NCBI RefSeq assembly: GCF_001591365.1
Contig: NZ_BCUT01000005.1
Location: forward strand, 729,879-793,878
Direction: 5' to 3'
Origin: Variovorax paradoxus NBRC 15149
GTDB taxonomy: Bacteria > Pseudomonadota > Gammaproteobacteria > Burkholderiales > Burkholderiaceae_C
Length of the DNA stretch: 64,000 nucleotides
Below the pieces are notes generated by a model. That model did not search any database. It was not told the DNA's origin and worked only from the letters and a program-made list of their open reading frames with translations. Below, one piece after another: positions 59,872 through 64,000 of the stretch; within the stretch, counting starts at the first letter, position 1, and each line of letters starts with the position of its first letter. A program made the position numbers and the translations under genes.

Positions 59872-60336
59872 TCAGACCATGGTGCCGTACACGATGAAGC
59901 CGTCGTGCGTGGCCACCTTGTCGTAGAGCGCGCGCCCGGCGACGTTGGTCGTGTGCGTCTGCCAGTAGACGCGGTGCGCGCCCACGCGCTTCACATGCGC
60001 GTACACGCCTTCGATCAGCTGCCGCCCCACGCCGCGGCCGCGCTCCGAGGGCAGCGTGAACAGGTCCTGCAGGTAGCAGTTCGGCTCGATGCGCGTGGTG
60101 CTGCGGTGAAAGAGGTAGTGGGTGAGGCCCACCAGCCGGCCGTCGCGCTCGGCCACCAGCGCGTGCACCGGCTCGTAGGCATCGAAGAAGCGCTGCCAAG
60201 TCACCTGCGTGATCTCCTCAGGCAGGGCCGTGGGGCCCTCGCGCTGGTAGAAGGCGTTGTAGCCGTCCCACAGCGGCTTCCATGCCGCGTAGTCGTCGGG
60301 CGCCGGAGGGCGGATCAGGAGCGAAGAGGTCGTCAT
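59872..60336 (-). CDS. GNAT-family N-acetyltransferase
   Basis: 154 residues from ATG 60336 (MTTSSLLIRPP); the long upstream extension is antisense to other genes. The acetyl-CoA pyrophosphate loop appears as LFTLPSERGRGVGRQLIEGV (about 93-112, matching the R/Q-x-x-G-x-G/A motif A), with the later WQTHTTNVAGRALYDKV motif B. The acceptor is unknown. It lies 92 bp downstream of the PuuB-like oxidoreductase on the same strand, perhaps as part of an amine-degrading set. Confidence 0.88.
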   Translation of the reverse strand: MTTSSLLIRPPAPDDYAAWKPLWDGYNAFYQREGPTALPEEITQVTWQRFFDAYEPVHALVAERDGRLVGLTHYLFHRSTTRIEPNCYLQDLFTLPSERGRGVGRQLIEGVYAHVKRVGAHRVYWQTHTTNVAGRALYDKVATHDGFIVYGTMV

Positions 60337-60428
60337 GCGTCGGTGGCTTGCACGTTGAAAACATGCAATTGCAACACGGCCCGGCTCAGCGCGCGAAGAA
60401 AAGGCCCGAGGCCCTGCTCGCCGCACCG

Positions 60429-61883
60429 CTACTTCTCGTCGCGCAGCCAATACCACTTGTAGAGCATGCGCTGGCCGATGCGCCGGAACGGCGCGAAGGC
60501 GGGCGATTCCACCATCCCCAGCACATTGGGAAAGGGCAGCGCCGACTTGTAGATCGGAAGCTCGAACACGTCCTTGCCCGTGTCCTTGCCGGCCACGCGC
60601 TCGGCCAGCCGCTTGCCGGCCCAGGTCGAGAAGGACACGCCGTTGCCGCCGTAGCCCACCGCATACCAGATCTTCCGGTCCGCCTCGGGCTGCGTGATGC
60701 GCGGCATCATGTCGTGGCTCATGTCGACCCAGCCCCACCACGAGTAGTCGATGCGGATGCCCGCGAGCGGCGGGAACTTGCGCGCGATGGCGTCGGTGAG
60801 CAGCTTCAGGTGCACCGGGTGCTCGGCGTCGGCGCCGCTCACCGAACTGCGGCTGCCGATCTGCAGCCGGTTGCCCTTGAGCAGCCGGTAGTAGAAGCGC
60901 AGCGTGCGCGTGTCGGTCAGGAAGGTCTGCGACCTGAAGTTGGTGGCCTGCAGCTCGGCCTCGGTGAGCGGGCGCGTGACCACCGAGTTGGAGAGGATCG
61001 GCATGATGCGGTTCTTCAGGAGCGGGCTCAGCGCCTGCCCGGTGTAGCCGCCGGTGCACACCGCCACGCGGCGCGCGCGCACCACGCCGCCGGGCGTCTG
61101 CAGGTGGTGCACGCCGTCGATGGTCTGCCAGCCCTGCACGGGGCTCGAGGTGTGCACCTTCACGCCCAGCGCGCGGGCCTTGCGCATCAGGCCGAAGGTG
61201 AACTTCAGCGGGTGGATGCCCACGCCTTCGGGCTCGAACATGGCACCGGCCGCCTCGCGCTCGTCGCAGTAGTCGCGCCGCACTTCTTCGGCCGTCAGCA
61301 TGCGCGTGGCGTAGCCGAACTGCTCGCGCATCACGCGCGCCTCGGCGTCGAGCACCGCGAGCTTTTCGGGCCGGTGCGCCAGGTAGAGATGGCCGCCATC
61401 GAAGGCGTCGCAGTCGATCTGCGTGGTCAGGTGCTTGAAATTCTCGAAGCCGCCGCGGATCTCGGCGTCGAGCCGCCTGGCGGTGTCCAGGCCCCAGCGC
61501 TGGATCCACTGCGAGCGCTTGAGCCGGCCGCTCGCGTTCTGCCCCTGGCCGCCGCTGCGGCTGGAGCAGCCCCACGACGCCTGGTTGGCCTCGAGCACCG
61601 TGGCCTGGATGCCGTGCTCCTGCGCCAGGTAGAGCGCGGTCGACATGCCGGTGGCACCCGAGCCGATGATGGCCACGTCGACATCGATGTCGTGCACGAG
61701 CGGCCCGTCGTCCTCCGGCGGCGTGCCGGCGCTGGCCACCCACCAGGTGGGCGCATAGGCGCGGCCGGCGCCGGGATCGGGCGCGACCAGCGGGTCGTAG
61801 CGCGGGTCGTAGGGCCGGCTCGGGGGCTGCGGCTGTGGTTGCGGTTGCGGTGCGGAGAAGGAGGCAGTGCCGGACAGGGTCAT
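60429..61883 (-). CDS. FAD-dependent oxidoreductase, PuuB/DadA-like (gamma-glutamylputrescine oxidase type)
   Basis: 484 residues. The Rossmann FAD motif is VDVAIIGSGATGMSTALYLAQ (cut; about 68-88), followed by the GCSSRSGGQGQNASGR flavin-covering segment typical of PuuB- and YcjA-like amine oxidases. The C-terminal GYGGNGVSFSTWAGKRLAE closes the FAD site. It probably oxidises an N-substituted amine or polyamine derivative using FAD. The first about 60 residues are Pro/Gln-rich (QPQPQPQPP) and unusual, probably disordered. Divergently controlled by a MocR regulator at 62451 and grouped with GNAT and SnoaL-like genes. Confidence 0.88.
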   Translation of the reverse strand: MTLSGTASFSAPQPQPQPQPPSRPYDPRYDPLVAPDPGAGRAYAPTWWVASAGTPPEDDGPLVHDIDVDVAIIGSGATGMSTALYLAQEHGIQATVLEANQASWGCSSRSGGQGQNASGRLKRSQWIQRWGLDTARRLDAEIRGGFENFKHLTTQIDCDAFDGGHLYLAHRPEKLAVLDAEARVMREQFGYATRMLTAEEVRRDYCDEREAAGAMFEPEGVGIHPLKFTFGLMRKARALGVKVHTSSPVQGWQTIDGVHHLQTPGGVVRARRVAVCTGGYTGQALSPLLKNRIMPILSNSVVTRPLTEAELQATNFRSQTFLTDTRTLRFYYRLLKGNRLQIGSRSSVSGADAEHPVHLKLLTDAIARKFPPLAGIRIDYSWWGWVDMSHDMMPRITQPEADRKIWYAVGYGGNGVSFSTWAGKRLAERVAGKDTGKDVFELPIYKSALPFPNVLGMVESPAFAPFRRIGQRMLYKWYWLRDEK

Positions 61884-61910
61884 GATGCGGGAGCTCCCGG
61901 AACGGCGGGC

Positions 61911-62333
61911 CTAGCGGGCCGCCGGCAGGTTGGGGCGGGCCTTGCGGAACACGTTCTTCAGGTGGATCTTTCCGCCCCTGAAGGTGAAGACGTCGATGCC
62001 ATCGGCCTCGATGCGGCTGCCGTCGGAAGCGGTGCCCGTGAAGGTCCACTGCGAGGTGCCGAAATCGCCGTGCACGAAATGCCGGCCGTTGACCCACTGC
62101 GCATCGGGCACCGCCTGCCATGCCGCCGCGAAGGCCTTTCGCACCGCCTCGGTGCCCACGTGGCGGGTGCCGCAGGCGTCGGGGCCGGCGGCTGTCTGGA
62201 AGATGCAGTCGGCGGTCATGAAGCCCATCAGCGCGTCGATGTCGTGGCGGTTCCATGCATCGCTGAAGGCGGCCAGGGTTTCGGTGCTGACGGAAGAAGC
62301 AGAAGAAGAGGAAGAAGAAGGCTGTGCGGTCAC
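61911..62333 (-). CDS. SnoaL/NTF2-like (ketosteroid-isomerase-fold) small protein
   Basis: 140 residues from GTG 62333, chosen because no ATG precedes the domain and CCGGAG lies upstream. Residues about 5-16 are a Ser run encoded by an AGA/GAA repeat (62291-62320). The NTF2-like domain follows: AAFSDAWNRHDIDALMGFMTADCIFQT (cut), HVGTEAVRKAFAAAW and the strand ADGIDVFTFRGGKIHLKNVF (cut). Such folds serve as isomerases, cyclases or small-molecule binders; function here is unknown. Its stop lies 27 bp from the start of the oxidoreductase gene, on the same strand, so the two are probably one operon. Confidence 0.8.
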   Translation of the reverse strand: MTAQPSSSSSSASSVSTETLAAFSDAWNRHDIDALMGFMTADCIFQTAAGPDACGTRHVGTEAVRKAFAAAWQAVPDAQWVNGRHFVHGDFGTSQWTFTGTASDGSRIEADGIDVFTFRGGKIHLKNVFRKARPNLPAAR

Positions 62334-62450
62334 GCGGGGCTCCGGGATTGAATGGCGCAAGCGTAGGCAGCCGGCCGCCCGCGCGATAGGGCCAGATGCG
62401 GGGATTCGACCGAGCCAGAACGCCGCGCTTGCCCTAAACTGCGGCGCACC

Positions 62451-63971
62451 ATGGCCAACCCCAGAGCCACTCAATGGGCGCAGCTCTTCGCGCTGCCCGA
62501 CCAGCCCGCCTTGCCGCTGCAAGCCCGTCTGCGCGCCGCCGTGGTGCAGGCCATCCTCGAGGACCACCTGAGCCCCGGTGCCTCGATGCCCTCGTCGCGC
62601 GAGCTTGCCGCTCTGCTCGGGCTGAGCCGCAACACCGTCACTTCGGCCTACCTGCAATTGATCGACGAAGGCTTCCTGGAAGCGCGTCCGCGCAGCGGCG
62701 TGTTCGTGGCGCACAACGCGCGGCCGCTGTCCGCTGCGCATGCCGAGCCGCTGGTGGGCCGCAGCGGCCAGGCCAGCCAGCCGCCCGACTGGTCGGGGCG
62801 CGTGCTGCGCTCGCTGGAGGGCAAGCCCACGCTCGCCAAGCCCGACCGCTGGCGCGACTATCCGTTCCCGTTTGTCTACGGCAACTACGACCCACAGCTT
62901 TTTCCGACCGAGGATTTTCGCGAGTGCTGCGCGCGCAGCCTGGCGCGCTCGCAGCTGCCGCACTGGACGCCCGACTTCGAGACCGACGACGTGCCCGACC
63001 TGATCGAGCAGATCCGCACGCGCTTGCTGCCCAAGCGCGGCGTGTTCGCGCTGAAGGAAGAAATCCTGGTGACGCTCGGCGCGCAGCATGCGTACTACCT
63101 CTTGGCCGATGCGCTGTTCGACGAGCACACCCGCGTCGGCCTGGAAGAGCCCGGCCATCCGCATGCGCGCAACAGCTTCTCGATGCGCAACCCCAAGTGG
63201 GTCGAGGTGGCGGTGGACGAGGAGGGCCTGGTGGTCGATGCGCTGCCCGCGGCCGACTATCTCTTCGTGACCCCTTCGCACCAGAGCCCGACCACCGCCA
63301 CGCTGAGCCTGGAGCGCAGGCAGTGGCTGCTGCGCAAGGCCGAGCTGCAGGACTTCGTGATCATCGAGGACGACTACGAGGCCGAGAACCTGTACGAAGG
63401 CACGCCGATGCCGGCGCTCAAGAGCCTGGACAAGACCGGGCGCGTGATCTACGTGGGCTCGGTGTCCAAGAGCCTTTCGCCCGCGCTGCGGCTCGGCTTC
63501 ATCGTGGCGCCGCGCGCGCTGATCAAGGAACTGCGCGGCATACGGCATGCGATGGTCCGGCATCCGAGCGCCTTTTTGCAGCATGCGTACGCGCTGTTCC
63601 TTTCGCTCGGGCACCACGAGTCGCATGCGCGGCGCGTGAACCACGCAATGCAGGAGCGGCTCGCGCTCGCGGCCAAGGCGCTGCGCGAGCACCTGCCCGA
63701 GTTCGAGTTCACGCTGCCGCAGGGCGGAGCGTCGATCTGGGTGCGGGCGCCGGCGTGGGTTGACGCGGGCGAGCTGTCGCTGATGGCGCGCAGCCATGGG
63801 GTGCTGATCGAGGCGGGGGATGTGTTCTTTGCGAAGCCGCCTTATCCGTGCCCGTTTTTTCGGTTGAGGTTGTCGTCTATTGCTGCCTCGCAGATTCCTT
63901 TGGGGATTCGGGCTCTGGGAGTTGCGTTTGAGGAATTGGCTTTGGCTCGGGGGGAGGTGAGGGCGCATTGA
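62451..63971 (+). CDS. MocR/PdxR-family regulator (GntR HTH plus aminotransferase-like domain), second
   Basis: 506 residues. GntR-type HTH at about 20-85 (PGASMPSSRELAALLGLSRNTVTSAYLQL, cut). An aminotransferase-like domain follows with VTLGAQHAYYLLADALF, EDDYEAENLYEGTPMPAL and the probable PLP lysine in YVGSVSKSLSPALRLGF near residue 340. It is divergent from the SnoaL-like/PuuB-like genes across a 117-bp gap and likely controls them, sensing an amine or PLP-bound metabolite. Codon use in its last about 40 codons becomes visibly less GC-biased (TTTGGGATTCGG..), near the end of the window. Confidence 0.92.
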   Translation: MANPRATQWAQLFALPDQPALPLQARLRAAVVQAILEDHLSPGASMPSSRELAALLGLSRNTVTSAYLQLIDEGFLEARPRSGVFVAHNARPLSAAHAEPLVGRSGQASQPPDWSGRVLRSLEGKPTLAKPDRWRDYPFPFVYGNYDPQLFPTEDFRECCARSLARSQLPHWTPDFETDDVPDLIEQIRTRLLPKRGVFALKEEILVTLGAQHAYYLLADALFDEHTRVGLEEPGHPHARNSFSMRNPKWVEVAVDEEGLVVDALPAADYLFVTPSHQSPTTATLSLERRQWLLRKAELQDFVIIEDDYEAENLYEGTPMPALKSLDKTGRVIYVGSVSKSLSPALRLGFIVAPRALIKELRGIRHAMVRHPSAFLQHAYALFLSLGHHESHARRVNHAMQERLALAAKALREHLPEFEFTLPQGGASIWVRAPAWVDAGELSLMARSHGVLIEAGDVFFAKPPYPCPFFRLRLSSIAASQIPLGIRALGVAFEELALARGEVRAH

Positions 63972-64000
63972 ATTGTTTTGTGGTCGGGGGCCGGGTCTCG

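Noticed and set aside
62291..62320. An AGA/GAA-rich microsatellite as a possible phase-variation tract.
   Set aside because: The units are imperfect trinucleotides and changes would stay in frame, altering only a Ser run. On/off switching is not expected.

Overview
The window is chromosomal DNA from a high-GC betaproteobacterium, most likely Burkholderiales/Comamonadaceae and close to Variovorax. This rests on gene content and style, not on a database match: many Bug-type tricarboxylate binding proteins, LysR and MocR regulators, BMP-type purine/nucleoside transport, several sulfonate-type ABC binding proteins, and dense operons with ATGA/GTGA overlaps. No rRNA, tRNA, CRISPR array, transposase or phage gene was seen.

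Layout. (1) 1-5.6 kb: the 3' end of an NCS2 purine permease, then a complete BMP-type nucleoside/purine ABC importer (ATPase, two permeases, lipoprotein). A strong 100-bp palindromic element lies between the two permeases. (2) 5.6-11.6 kb: a LysR regulator diverges from a carboxylic-acid operon (CitE-like lyase, two Bug binding proteins, a CaiB-type CoA-transferase lacking the expected catalytic Asp, and a PDC-hydrolase-like amidohydrolase). (3) 11.6-19.7 kb: a DJ-1/PfpI lipoprotein diverges from a GlxA-type regulator. There follow an (alpha/alpha)6 glycosidase, a small cytochrome c, an adenosine/adenine deaminase, an MFS transporter with a divergent LysR, and an AraC regulator. (4) 19.8-28.4 kb: a penicillin-acylase-type lipoprotein, a second BMP binding protein, guanine deaminase, dcd, ypfJ, rhlE and a small lipoprotein. 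The two BMP proteins, the NCS2 permease and both deaminases make the first 25 kb look like a purine uptake and salvage neighbourhood.

(5) 28.5-41.2 kb is an organosulfur region. On the minus strand a translationally coupled operon encodes an acyl-CoA-dehydrogenase-like flavoprotein, a sulfonate-type binding protein, a Gln-type thiol dioxygenase and a four-domain rhodanese. Divergently, the plus strand encodes another binding protein, an SsuD-like flavin monooxygenase, a class II aldolase-like protein, a binding protein/permease/ATPase set, a membrane-anchored cytochrome c and a fourth binding protein.

(6) 41.3-50.8 kb is a lower-GC orphan vgrG island on the minus strand: VgrG, a DUF4123 adaptor, a 960-residue VasX-like effector with hydrophobic C-terminal segments, two tandemly duplicated DUF6708 membrane proteins that are candidate immunity proteins, and a small two-helix membrane protein. 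No structural type VI secretion genes are in the window. This island, especially the duplicated DUF6708 pair whose membrane segments have diverged, is the best candidate for a poorly described system.

(7) 50.8-64 kb: a MocR regulator with clear direct and inverted repeats facing a GNAT acetyltransferase, apaH, a CNNM/CBS (CorC/HlyC) membrane protein, a nitrobindin-like protein, a glycine-rich ESPR autotransporter next to a small secreted protein, a second GNAT protein, a PuuB-like oxidoreductase, a SnoaL-like protein and a second, divergent MocR regulator.
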